Source of the DNA: Datura wrightii | Taxonomy: Eukaryota; Streptophyta; Magnoliopsida; Solanales; Solanaceae | Assembly (NCBI GenBank): GCA_035772735.1 | Contig: JASDFA010000010.1 | Coordinates: 122,398,501 to 122,462,500, forward strand | Direction of reading: 5' to 3' | DNA: 64,000 nucleotides | Shown: one piece after another, positions 35,040 to 47,135 of the stretch | Layout of the letters: each line of letters begins with the position of its first letter | Numbering within the stretch: the stretch's first letter is position 1 | The notes under the pieces: model-generated | The model's input: the letters and a program-made list of their open reading frames with translations, nothing else | Told to the model about the DNA's origin: nothing | Database searches by the model: none | Program-made: the position numbers and the translations under genes

Positions 35040-36706
35040 TGATAATGCTCAAACTCACACCTCCTACTGAAGTATGAATGGGATGTTGTTAATAAAGAAC
35101 CCAACTAGAGGTTGTGATCTAACCCAAAGGGAATATGGAACATCTAGACAAATGCCGGTAAGTGAACTTATGGGTAAGTTATCTCCAAACAGGGTTTTTT
35201 GAAGAAAGCAATAGTAAAACAAGATTATAACTGTGATTTAAATCAAGATTTTGAAAATAACTAGGGTATGTGTTCCCCATGGGTTCATAACAACTTTAGG
35301 TATACATATGTGATCAATCCCAATGCTTACTTGTAGAACTGATAACTAGGGTTCATCCAAACGACTGGTTCATCCCTATTGGATGACTATACTCAATCAC
35401 CAGGTCAGGTCTCATGAGCAATTTCAAACTAACCGTTATCAATATGTTCCAAATTTAACTCTCCTACAACCACAGCTCAAACTAATACAATGATCATCGA
35501 GATCAAGGTTTTGTTGTACTTCTCTTTTCCTAATCTCTACCTCTCTTGGTTCAAGCAAGTAAAGAATTTGGGCGAGTCCTCACATTGTACACTGTTAAGA
35601 ACGCTTATGCATGAAGAGAATACAATACAAGCTTTGTGCATTGGTTTTGAATCACTTTTTTGCAACCCTAGTTTGTTAATGCACCATGGTTCCCATAACC
35701 CCTAGTTGTGGAGGTTTTAGCCTCTCATGGTTGTAAGATTGTCATATGCATTCATAGACAAACACATAATTAAATAGTTACAGAAATAGTTGAGAGAAAA
35801 ACCTTTTTTAAATATGCAAGAATAATCTCAAGAACAATTGATAAAGAAATCAAGAATTGCTCCTAAGAATTGTTAATCACATATAAACTACTCAATTCTA
35901 TGTTCTCTATTGATTCTCTATTGATTGATAATGAAAATAAGACATAAAAGGTATTTATACAGACATCTGCAATCTTTTCCTAAGCTATCAGGGAGCTTTT
36001 CCATAACTGGCACTGCCTGTGCCAAGACTGGTCATACGACCCATAGCAGGATTGAACAGATCGTAACTGCCTCTCTTGCATCCTTGGCTTGCTGAAACTT
36101 TGGATAAGTGTTGGGAGATGGTACGACTCATACCTTCTTCCTATGAGTTGTACAATGCATCCATGGCTTGGTCCTGAGAACTTTAACATCTTCTGAAATG
36201 CTTCACGAGTGTTGTGGTACGACTCGTACCTTCTTGCCACGACTCGTACTGTCTAGAGTGTCTGAAATTCCATCAAGTCTTGAATAGTCACTGGAGCCCA
36301 TCATGGCTCATGGTACGGGTCGTATGTAAGTGTTATGACTCATGGGTTCCACCAGTACCAAGGGGTTTCCTTGTGCAAATTTTTTGAAGTTTTCCACGAC
36401 TCCAATTACAGCTCGTACCATCCTAGTATGCCTCGTACTAAGAGCCAAATGTTTCCTTCTTTTCTATTAAGTCTTTTGAACTTTATCATGGTTCTTAGTA
36501 CGACTCGTACAATCAAGGTACAACTCGTACTAAGACTAGTACTTTGGCTGATTTTCATTATTTTCAGGCTTCTTTTGCATATCTTTGTTCTGACACTTAT
36601 TTTCCCTAAAATCAAAGTAAAAGTGCCTTATATCCATATAAACATACCTAAGTTTATGGTATTTTCTCAGTTTTAAGTGTCAAAAGTGTTGTAAGCTCGC
36701 AACACA
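35040..36706 (-). repeat. AT2 3' LTR (left)
   Basis: Minus-strand ends TGTGTTGCGAGC and GCATTATCA. TATA box TATAAATA (minus) at 35952-35959. Array of TACGACTCGTA words at 36119-36540. This copy also preserves the uninterrupted site into which TK3 inserted in the other LTR (near 36218-36225). Confidence 0.88.
35952..36540 (-). promoter_or_regulatory. AT2 LTR promoter: TATA box plus GTACGAGTCGTAC array
   Basis: Minus-strand TATAAATA lies at 35952-35959. Upstream of it (higher coordinates) about nine exact or degenerate copies of GGTACGACTCGTACC lie at 36119-36540. The core ACGACTCGT is the same as in the TK2 and TK5 arrays; only the flanks differ. Confidence 0.6.
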
Positions 36707-36748
36707 TGAACACCCTCAACTTAAGACATTTGCATGTCCTCAGGCAAA
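36707..36748 (-). other. AT2 polypurine region and AGGA-loop hairpin
   Basis: On the minus strand an 8-bp stem TTTGCCTG/CATGCAAA (one C-T mismatch) closes the loop AGGA (36729-36748), followed by AAGTTGAGGGTGTTCA before the LTR. Confidence 0.7.
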
Positions 36749-38261
36749 GAAAAAGAAAAACTAAACACAATGCTTAACTAGAAAATAAACCTAATACATT
36801 ACAGCCACTATCAAACAAAATTTGCACTATGACTCCAGAAGCTTTTGACCCTTTTCCCGTGAACCGAATTAGCACATGCACTACAAGAAACTACAAAACA
36901 TGATAAATAGGGATCTATACATGTCCTCTAGCTATTAACGGGAAGTCAAGTTATCACCAATGCTTTTCACACAGACCGTTGGTAAAGTCAAACACAAACC
37001 ATACACCCTCACAACAAACGAAGTCCCCTACTCACAGATATAGCAAAATATATGATATGTGACTAAACAAATGAGACTCTTACCCTCACAAAGAAGTTCC
37101 AAATACTGCATATTGGATACATAGGCTTTCCCTTATTTTCTCTACTTCGGTATGTCATATGGTTAGGTTAGGATCATTATAGGACTTGTTTTTGCTTGTA
37201 ATATAGGCTTTTGAGCTGCGTATGGTAGATATGGAATCTTTTTAAGTGACTAAACTTTTCCTTGGCACTACATACATGTGGCTCCACATTTCACTTTCTT
37301 CACCCTTTTTTCTTTTTCATCTTTTTCCTCCCTTTTCACTCTTTTTATGCACTTGTACGAGTGAGGTGTGTTTTCAAACTTTTTCATGCATTATTCTATT
37401 TTTGAATTTTCTTTTCCAAATTTTCTTTTCTTTTGTCAAACCACACCTCGTTTTCATGTTTTTTTCTCTTTTCTCTCCCTTTTTCACCTTCCCAATCTTT
37501 ATGCACCCCTTACTCTAGTCACCCTCAACTTAGTTATTTTGCCTATGTTGAGGTTCACAATGTCCAACGAGGGACCAGGGCCAAAAGGTTCATTATAAAA
37601 ATGGGTACGATTAATTGGTTAATCAAAGAAAAATAATTTATTTAAGGCTCAAAATTGGGATCAAGGAAATCATATGATTTCGGTAAGGTTATTTATGGTA
37701 AAAATGGGCTCAACAAAAATAGCCCATGATCCTTTCCTAACCAACCATCCTAAAACCTATGCAAAAACCAATCGGGCAAGTTCTAGATCCTTTACATAGT
37801 ATTGAACTAGGTATCAGACCTCACTCACTCATGGTACATGATTTATATTTACTCTACCTATCTGGTTTATTCATAGTTTAACAAAAATTACACCTGTTAA
37901 TACACTAAATGACACAAAAATATCCACAAAATCATGCATGCAATCACAAGTCACAGCTCATTTTTCAAAAACTTTTAAACAGAGTCAAATTTTCAAAAAT
38001 CCAAAACTAGTGCAACTTATTGGCTGAGTACTCCTAAGTTACTTTCTAATTAAACAAAAATCACAAAAATAAAATCCTAAACATGTCGGTTCTACTAAAT
38101 GTCATGATCAAGGAAAAAGAAACACAGCAAGAAAAACCCTTGGGCGAATATCCAAAAACAAGGACACCCTCCTTACGAATTAGCTTTGTCCCCAAAGCAA
38201 TAAAGAATGCAAAAACTAGGAGAGGGAGATACCTGTGGCTACTCAGACTTCACCGTCCATT
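36749..38261 (-). other. AT2 non-coding interior
   Basis: No gene seen. Contains the A/G-rich tract (sense strand, about 37290-37500) and the TCTAGAACTTGCC landmark (37775-37787) shared with AT1 and AT3. Confidence 0.6.
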
Positions 38262-38286
38262 CATGGGTTACCTCCCATGCAGCGCC
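38262..38286 (-). other. AT2 GGCGCTGC box with AGGTAA-loop hairpin
   Basis: Minus strand: GGCGCTG followed by a perfect stem CATGGG/CCCATG and loop AGGTAA. Compared with AT1, one stem base pair changed from C-G to T-A on both sides. Confidence 0.75.
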
Positions 38287-38488
38287 TAATTTAATATTAC
38301 GGCATGACGCAAATCTCTTGATTACTTAGACTTCATCAAGAAACTTGGACTCATCCTCCACTGTGTTAAATTCTTGTCTTTTCCAAGGGGTTCCTTGGAT
38401 GAGACAAAACAAAACAAACAAAAACGTAAAAAGAGGAAATAACAACCAAAAGTTAAATACAAGCAAATAATATAATCTTAAGTCGTAT

Positions 38489-38506
38489 TCCCCGGCAACG
38501 ACACAA
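38489..38506 (-). other. AT2 primer-binding site, tRNA-Asp type (degraded)
   Basis: Minus strand TTGTGTCGTTGCCGGGGA, 15 of 18 bases as in AT1, five bases inside the LTR end. Confidence 0.8.
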
Positions 38507-39691
38507 CTTTTTGATAACTCTCAAACTCACACCTCCTACAAAAGTATGAAGCAGACGTTGTCAATAAAGAACCCAACTAGAGGTTGGGGTCGAACCCACA
38601 GGGAATATGGAAGATCTAGACTAATACCGGTAAATGTACTTGTTGGTAAGTTATCTTCAAATTGGGGGGTTTTCAAGAAAGCAATAGTAAAACAAGATTA
38701 TAACTGTGATTTAAATCAAGATTTGCAAATAAATAGGATATGTGTTCCCCATGGGGTCATAACTACTTCGGATATACACATGTGATCAATCCCAAAACTT
38801 ACTTGTAGAACTGATAACTAGGGTTCATCTAAATGACTGGTCCGTCCATATTGGATGACTATACTCAATCACCAGGTCAGGTCTCATGAGTGATTTCAAA
38901 CTAACTATTATCAATGTGTTCCAAATTTAACTCTCCTGCGACCACAGCTCAAGTTAATACAATGATCATCAAGATCAAGGCTTTGTTGTAATTCTCTTTT
39001 CCTAATCTCTACCTCTCTAGGTTCAAGCAAGTAAAGAATTCAGGCAAGTCCTAATGTTGTACACCGTTAAGAAATGTTTAATCATGAAGAGAATACAATA
39101 CAAGCTTTGTGCATTGGTTTTGAATCACTTTTGTGCAACCCTAATTTGTTAATCCACCATGGTTCCCGCAACCCCTATTTTTGGTCGTTTTAGCTTCTCA
39201 TGGTTGTAAGATTGTCATTTTCATTCATAGACAAAAACATAATTAAATACTTATAGCAATAGTTGAGAGAAAAATTTCTTTGAATATGTAAGAATAATCT
39301 CAAGAACAATTGATAAAAAATAAAGAATTCCTCCTATGAAGTGTTAATCACACATAAACTACTCAATTCTATGTTCTCTATTGATTCTCTATTGTGTGAT
39401 AATGAAAATAATACATAAAAGGTATTTATACAGACATCTGAAATCTTTTCCTAAGCTATCAGGGAGATTTTCCATAACTGGCACTGCCTGTGCCACGACT
39501 TGTCATACGACCCGTAGCAGGATTGAAGGGATCGTAACTGCCTCTCGTGCATCCTTGGCTTGCTGAAACTTTGGCTAAGTGTTGGGAGATGGTATGATTC
39601 GTACCTTCTTCCTACGAATCATACAGTACATCCGTGGCTTGGTCCTGAGAACTCTAACATCTTCTGGAATGCTTCACGAGTATTGTGGTAC

Positions 39692-41868
39692 TGTCACACC
39701 CCGCCTTGGGGGTATGACTGGCACCTGGTGCCCTACTAGGACCTGACCTGCTGGACTGTTAAGCCTGGGCGCATCTGGCGCTTGGCTGGCGCTAACTCAC
39801 ATTTCTGGAAACAAAGGGCTATATGACGGCTATAAATACAGCCCCCGGCCCATTGGCCTATAGCCTCCTGTACCTGCACTAGCAGCTGACCAGAAACATA
39901 GTAATTCAGGGAAACCTATGCGGGCCGACAAGGCCACCATGCTGTCTAGTTATCTATAACTCAAACATAGCATACTAAGAAGCTACGTGACCGGCAAGGT
40001 CACCACTACTGGCAAACTATGGCCCCACAAGGCAATTACAAAAGAAAGAAAGAGTAAAGGCAACTATACAACTGCACGGCCCCACACGACTGGCTCATCT
40101 GACCACAGGGAATACATACAGACTGCAAGCCTCTAGGAATAGTAATAAAACTTGCCGGGACAGGGCCCCGACCTACCCGTACTGTATACAACAAAAGAAA
40201 CTGAACTACACCTCTGAAATTCAGCCTCCGGATGACTAGGGCTGAATACTCAACCGCTGACAGGGAGTCACGTAGAATCGCCTGCTCGTCTATGAGTACC
40301 TGCAGGCAAGTAATGCAGCGTCCCACCGGGCGTCAGTACCGTTGGTACTGAGTATGTAAAGCAATGACTGAAAAAGATATCTGAAATCAATAATATAACT
40401 GTCAAAACTGAAATAGGAATAACTAGATTATCTGTCTGATGATGTAAGTCGTACCTGTTCTCAATTATACTGAGAGGAGTAGATGTCATATCTGGAGGCG
40501 TATCATTCTACTACTAATCTACTCACGTCTAATATAACATAGCATAACATACATATCATAATATAGCACACACAAACCTTACCCAGCCCCCATAAGCCGG
40601 GAGGTACAATCAACACAGAATCTATGCCCCTACCCCGGTCATCCTATCTCCTATTATGGCTGTAAGCATCCTGCCGGTCCCAAGGTATGCACTTGGGCTC
40701 GCTGAGCCCCTGACTATAACTGTACCTGAGTCCGAAGGACTCTAAATCAACACCCCGGGCGTACCCGCTCGATTGGGGTGTATAAGGGCCGACCAAGGCA
40801 CAATATGGGGAAACTGGCATCCCATCTTCGTCCCCTTGCGGGACGGCATATCACTCTGTAGAGTGACGTATCCTCGTCCTCTGGCGGATGAGTCGATACA
40901 GCTATTAACCCTGGGCGGTCAGGGATGCTAGGTAATCCAACCCCAATCAATACAACGGTCTCAACTAGTCATGCTGTCTGTGTATCTCATAAGCTAAGGC
41001 TAACAGGGGTAAGGTATCGTATACTTTACGTGCTGGACTAACAATAATAATCTGTACGTATTCGATACGTGCTGAGGCTGGTAAATATATATATAATGTA
41101 AACATAGTCTCCTGCTAAACTGTACTGGGGCAAAGGCCATACAAGATAGTGTTTCTACTGAAAACTATACTGTTTACTAAGTTTCTGTATTAACATGATT
41201 CCCTATTCCTAACATGCGTGCTAAATTTTATTAGCCTGTTATTCTATTACTGAATGCTTTACAGATACTGTACTACTTCACGGGGTTTCAACTGAACACA
41301 ACAATATCTTAACATGGCATATCACATCACATACTAGGGAGAAGTATTCACTTCTCAGCTAGGAACACATAGACATTAATTTAGAGCAATTCTACTTACC
41401 TTAGTTTGGTGGCTCGCCGATTCATCGGCCGTATTTCACAAAACTAAATCCGTAGAAATGCTCTCTGCTGCTAAATACTTCGGTATCTAGGATTAATTTG
41501 AGTTTGGGCAGCGTTTGGCAGCGTAATCGGACGAAAATTATTTAATTTTCTTCGTTCTTCCTCCTTCTCTGGCTTTTCTCTCTGTTTCCTGGAAATTTTT
41601 TTGGAATTAAATGATTTAAACCCGAAGTGGGGGCTTATATACTTGGGCCTAAACCTGGGCAACGTGTCACGGAGCCATCGCGGAGGCCTCACCTCCGTGA
41701 CACGCTGCCATCGCGGAGGGGTTCTGCCTCGGCTCCTCCCGCGATGGTTCGACGGGTTTCTCGTTCGATCTTTTCCCGGGCCTTTCCCTAGCACGTATGG
41801 CCTTCAAATATGCTTAACCAACGTGCGAATAGGTCATCTAAGTGCCGGGAATTCTACTGGGTATAACA
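39692..41868 (-). repeat. TK3 3' LTR (left), with 403-bp deletion
   Basis: 2177 bp against 2583 bp for the partner. The missing part corresponds to 48783-49185 of the right LTR; the junction is at 41335/41336. TATA box TATATAAG (minus) at 41634-41641, class-i array at 41655-41750. Confidence 0.95.
41634..41755 (-). promoter_or_regulatory. TK3 LTR promoter: TATA box plus class-i array
   Basis: Minus-strand TATATAAG, preceded by inverted CGTGTCACGGAGG/CCTCCGTGACACG and CCATCGCGGAGG/CCGCGATGG words. The other LTR has the same block at 49484-49605. Confidence 0.65.
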
Positions 41869-41905
41869 TTCTCCCCCCCTCCTAGGAACATTCGTCCTCG
41901 AATGT
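41869..41905 (-). other. TK3 polypurine tract and AGGA-loop hairpin
   Basis: Minus strand: perfect 7-bp stem ACATTCG/CGAATGT with loop AGGA (41888-41905), then AGGAGGGGGGGAGAA directly before the LTR start TGTTATACCC. Confidence 0.85.
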
Positions 41906-42137
41906 ATACTGTCATCTAGAGGACTACTTACTTTACTTTTTGGAAAAATTTTGGCAGAGTTTCCCCTGTAATATGGACTATCGCAAAAACCTGAAATGCA
42001 GAAAAGTCCAACACAGGCTCCGCACGCAATGATCTATGATTCACTGGAAAACTAAATATCACTTCTTCTTTATCATTTACAAACACACAATCATAAGATA
42101 CTGTATAAGTAATGATACGGACATACCTGTCGTCCGA

Positions 42138-45100
42138 CTAGGCCTGAAATAGGTGAGGGTATATGATTTTCGTATCTTCTTCAGCCTCCCACGTCATTTC
42201 CTCCCAATTTCTATTACGCCATAATACTTTGACAGACGCAACATCTTTAGTTCTCAGCCTGCGAATCTGTCTGTCTAAGATGGCTACGGGAACCTCTTCA
42301 TAGGCTAATTCTTCTGTGATCTGAACATCCTGAACTGGAACTACTGTAGAAGGGTCCCCTACGAACTTCCTTAACATAGAAACATGGAATACTGGGTGAA
42401 TCGACGCTAACTCTGGAGGCAAGTTTAACTCGTATGCCACGCGGCCTATTCTTCGCCGAATCTGATACGGTCCAATGAATCTTGGGCTAAGCTTGCCTTT
42501 CTTACCAAATCTCATTACCCCTTTCATCGGGGACACTTTCAGGTATACCCAGTCATGCACCGCAAATTCTAGATTTCTACGCCGCATATCTGCATAGGAC
42601 TTCTGGCGGCTCTGAGCAGTCAGTAAACGTTCTCGGATAAGCTTTACCTTTTCCTCGGATTGCCGAACAATGTCTGGGCCAACTAACACTGATTCTCCTA
42701 CTTCAAACCAGCCCATCGGCGATCTACATTTTTGCCCATATAATGCCTCGAAAGGCGCCATCTGAATAGCTGAATGGTAGCTGTTATTATAAGCAAATTC
42801 AATTAACGAGAGGTGTTCATCCCAGCTACCTCCAAAATCTAACACACACGCTCATAGTATATCCTCGAGCGTCTGAATCGTACGTTCAGCCTGCCCATCT
42901 GTCTGAGGATGGAATGCTGTACTCAAGTTAATCTGCGTTCCCAAACCTTTCTGAAACGACTGCCAGAATATAGCTGTAAACTGCGCTCCCCTATCTGAAA
43001 TGATAGATACCGGCACTCCATGCAATCTAACTATTTCTCTGATATATAATTCGGCGTCATCCTCAGCTGAGAAGGTAGCCCTCACTGGCAGGAAATGAGC
43101 TGATTTTGTTAGCCTATCAACTATTACCCAAATGGAATCATTTCTGCGTCTAGTACGGGGTAACCCTGTTACAAAATCCATGTTTATTGCTTCCCATTTC
43201 CACATAGGTACCATTATCTCTTGCGTCAAACCGCCCGGTTTTTGGTGCTCGGCTTTTACCTGCTGACAATTAGAACATCTAGACACAAATTCAGCTATCT
43301 CAGCTTTCATACCTGGCCACCAACAGATGTCTCTGATATCGTGGTACATTTTCGTCGCCCCTGGATGAAGGGAATAGCGAGCGTAGTGTACCTCGTGCAT
43401 GATCTGCCCACGAAGTCCTGAGACATTCGGGACACAGAGGCGGCCCTTACAACGTAGCACATCATCCCCGGCTATCTGAAAATCTGGCTCCTTACCTTTC
43501 TGAATTCTATCTCTGAGCTGGACTAAATCGGGATCCTCGTACTGTCGTTCTTTTACCTCTGCAACCAATGATGACATTGCAGAATTCTGAATTACGGCCC
43601 CATTGTTTTCTGTTTCCATTACTCGAACGGCTAGGCCAGCTAACTGATGGATTTCTTTGGCTAACTTATGCTTCTCAGGTCGCAAATACGCTAAACTCCC
43701 CATTGACTTACGGCTCAGGGCATCTGCTACAATATTAGCTTTTCCGAGGTGGTATAGAATATTCACATCATAGTCTTTTAACAACTCCAACCAGCGGCGT
43801 TGCCGCAGATTCAACTCCCTCTGAGTGAAAATGTACTGTAGGCTTTTATGATCTGTGTAAATATCAACATGAACTCCGTACAGATAATGCCTCCACATCT
43901 TCAAGGCATGAATTACTGCGGCCAATTCTAGGTCATGGGTAGGGTAATTCTTTTCATGTTTCCTCAGCTGTCTGGAAGCATATGCAATTACTCTACCATA
44001 CTGCATCAACACACAGCCTAGCCCGACACCTGACGCGTCGCAATAAACTGAATACCCTTCTGTGCCTTCCGGCAGTGCTAGTACTGGGGCGGAGGTTAAC
44101 CTGTCTTTCAGTTCCTGGAAACTCTGCTCACATGCCTCCGTCCACTGAAACTTGGCTGCTTTCTGTGTCAATTTAGTTAAAGGTGCTGCAATGGTTGAGA
44201 ACCCTTCAACGAACCTTCTGTAATACCCTGCTAATCCCAGAAAGCTACGAACTTCAGTCGGGGTGGTAGGCCTAGGCCATGACTTAACTGCTTCTATCTT
44301 CTGCTTGTCTACCTGTATATCAGCATCTGAAACAATATGCCCTAAAAAGGCCACTGAGTTAAGCCAGAATTCACATTTCTAGAATTTATCATACAACTGG
44401 CGGTCCCTGAGAATCTGGAGCACTGTCCGCAAATGAGTCCAGTGATCAGCTTCAGAGCGAGAATACACCAGAATATCATCAATGAATACTATCACGAACA
44501 AGTCCAGGAAAGGTCTGAAAATACTGTTCATCAGGTCCATAAAGACTGCTGGGGCATTCGTTAACCCGAAGGACATAACTAGAAATTCAAAATGTCCATA
44601 TCGGGTCCTAAACGCTGTCTTAGGAATATCTCTCTCACGTACTCGGACCTGGTGATATCCGAACCGCAAGTCAATCTTAGAAAAGTATCTGGCTCCCTGC
44701 AACTGATCAAATAAGTCATCAATTCTGGGAAGCGGGTACTTGTTCTTTACTGTAACATTATTGAGCTGCCGATAATCTATACACATCCGGAGCGAGCCAT
44801 CTTTCTTTCTCACGAACAAGACTGGCGCACCCCACGGGGAAGTACTCGGCCTGATAAAACCTTTATCTAACAAGTCTTTCAACTGCACCTTTAATTCTCT
44901 AAGTTCTGCAGGAGCCATATGATAAGGAGGTATTGATATTGGCTGAGTGCCTGGTAGCAAGTCAATAGCAAAGTCTATTTCCCTTTCTGGGGGAATACCA
45001 GGTAACTCATCAGGAAATACATCTGGGAATTCATTTACCACTGGGACAGACTGGAGGGTCGGAGATTCTGCTTGGACATCCTGAACTCTGACCAGATGAT

Positions 45101-46922
45101 AAATACACCCCTTAGATATCAACTTTCTCGCCTGAAGGTAGGAAATAAACCTACCTTTTGGCGTTGCGGTGCTGCCCTTCCACTCCCGTACTGCCTCCCC
45201 CGGGAAGTGGAATCGGACCATTTTGGTCCAACATTCAATATTAGCAAAACATGGTACTAACCAATCCATGCCCATTATGGCATCGAAGTCTATCATTTCT
45301 AGCTCGACCAGATCTACTGTGGTCTGACGATCAGCAACCTCTACTGTACACCCGCGGTAAATTCGGCTAGCTGTGATAGAGTCACCGACGGGCGTGGAAA
45401 CTAGGAAGGGCTGCTGTAATGATTCTGGTACAATACTAAACTTCCGTGCCACAAATGGAGTAATATAGGACAAGGTAGACCCTGGATCAATTAATACATA
45501 AGTAGGGTGTGAGAAGATAGTTAGCATACCTGTCACAACATCAGGCGATGCCTCTGAATCTTGCCTCCCTGGTAAGGCATATGTGCGGCTTGGACCCGCA
45601 CCTGTACTGGAGGCCCCTGATCTGCCCCGACCCCTACCTATTGAAACTGGGGGCCTGCGCCTAGTCGAGGATGCTGTAGCTCGTGATCCTGTTGATGCCC
45701 TATCCTGTCTGTCCCGGTCCTCACGACCTCTGGCTGGGCAATCTCTCATCAAATGGCCTTCTTGGCCACAAATATAGCATGCGGTGGAACCATACCTGCA
45801 TGCTCCAGAATGGCGTCGACTGCATATAGGGCAAAGTGGTAGGGTATACCTACTTTACTCCGCTCTCCTCTGTAATGGTGAGTCTTCCGTCTGCGAGCCT
45901 CTACCAGCTTCTGACTGCCCTCTACGACTGAATCTACCTCCCTGTGACTGCGGTGGAGGCGGGGGCCTGGGCGGCCTGTCTGACAATCGTGGCCTGGGTC
46001 CTCCCCGGGCCTCTCTCTGTAACTCAACTGGCCTATCCCAGTGACGCTGCTCCTGATTGACCCTTCTGATCTCCCGATGTCGCTGTCTGATGCCCTCAAT
46101 ATTCTGGGCAAATACCTGGATTCAGGAAATATCCATGTCCTCTCGCAGTGTGGCCGTGATACAAGTCTCGACATATTCTGGGTTCAACCCCATAATAAAA
46201 CGGTGCACTCTGGATGCCATGGTATCCACGAAGGCCGGTGTATATCGAGCCAAGGAGTCAAACTGCAAGGAATATTCCCGAACACTCATGGCCCCCTGTT
46301 CTAGATGTAGGAACTGGTCTACCCGGGCCTGTCAGATCTCCCGCGGCAAATAGTGATCTAGAAAGGCTCCTGAAAAGCTGGACCAGGTGGGAGGGGAAAC
46401 ATCTCTCCCTCGGGACCTCTCCCAGCTTTCATACCATAGCACCGCAATATCCCGTAACTGGAATGCTGCCAATTCAACTGATTCGGTAGGCGTAGCATGC
46501 ATAACCCTGAAGATTCTCTGCATCTGATCCAGAAAATCCTGGGGGTCCTCTGTTCGGTCCGTGCCTGTGAACTGTGGGGGATTCAGGGCTAAGAACTCTC
46601 GGACCCTCAAACTACCGGGCCCTCCTGATGCTTCTGTAACTGTGGATGGCATTTGCTGACGCTGAGCAGCCATCATCTGTGCTATCATAACTACAGCACT
46701 CCTAACCTGCTGGTCGGAAGGTGTCGGTATAGGGACTGCTGAAGGTACTGTCGCTCCCAATGGCTCCTGACGTGGTGGAGACTGCTGAGGAGGCTGGGAT
46801 GAAGCCTCTATAGGGCCCTCTAATCGAGCTGTCTCCAAATAAGGGGGAGGCATCCTACTGGTGCCCTCCCCTGCTGCAATGTCTAAGCTCCGACCTGTGG
46901 TAGGATGTTGCTGGTCTGACAT
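42138..46922 (-). pseudogene. gag-pol: TK3 gag-pol polyprotein with five in-frame stops
   Basis: A single frame of about 1595 codons from ATG 46922 to the stop at 42138, without any frameshift. Order and approximate codon: capsid-like region 1-260; proline-rich linker about 320; zinc knuckle C-Y-I-C-G-x3-H-x4-C about 380; protease D-P-G-S-T about 480; RT F-I-D-D about 813; RNase H D-A-S about 960 and T-D-H-K-S about 1023; integrase C-S-N-C, M-D-F about 1246, S-D-R-G about 1307, A-E-R-T about 1344; chromodomain about 1560-1592 (V-L-W-R-N ... W-E-A-E). Stops: 46332 (TGA), 46122 (TGA), 45855 (TAA), 44379 (TAG), 42852 (TGA, where the relative TK2 has Arg). Catalytic residues I can check are intact. 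The start is chosen because TK1 is homologous up to it and the leader above it is non-coding. Confidence 0.93.
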
Positions 46923-47119
46923 TATCTGTAACCAAAGAATATGGTAAGCTCTTAGGGACTCAACCCTATACTGTACCGCTCTATAGCACGACTGAATCAG
47001 AATAAAAGACAACCATCCTATCATGCCTTGCAGCCTCCTACCCATAGTATGTGGTGCATAACACATCCATGGACAGGACTCTACTTAGCACGGCTTGCAG
47101 ACTCCCTGGGATGCGACCT

Positions 47120-47131
47120 GCTCTGATAGCA
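47120..47131 (-). other. TK3 primer-binding site, initiator tRNA-Met
   Basis: Minus strand TGCTATCAGAGC, one mismatch to TGGTATCAGAGC, four bases inside the LTR. Confidence 0.9.
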
Positions 47132-47135
47132 AGTT

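Noticed and set aside
37246..37636. Overlapping plus-strand frames rich in Phe, Ser and Leu
   Set aside because: They arise from the complement of the A/G-rich tract of the AT2 non-coding region and look like a false membrane protein.
45749..46174. Open frame of 141 codons on the minus strand inside TK3 gag
   Set aside because: It is out of the gag-pol frame; the true frame is recognised by homology to TK1 despite stops.
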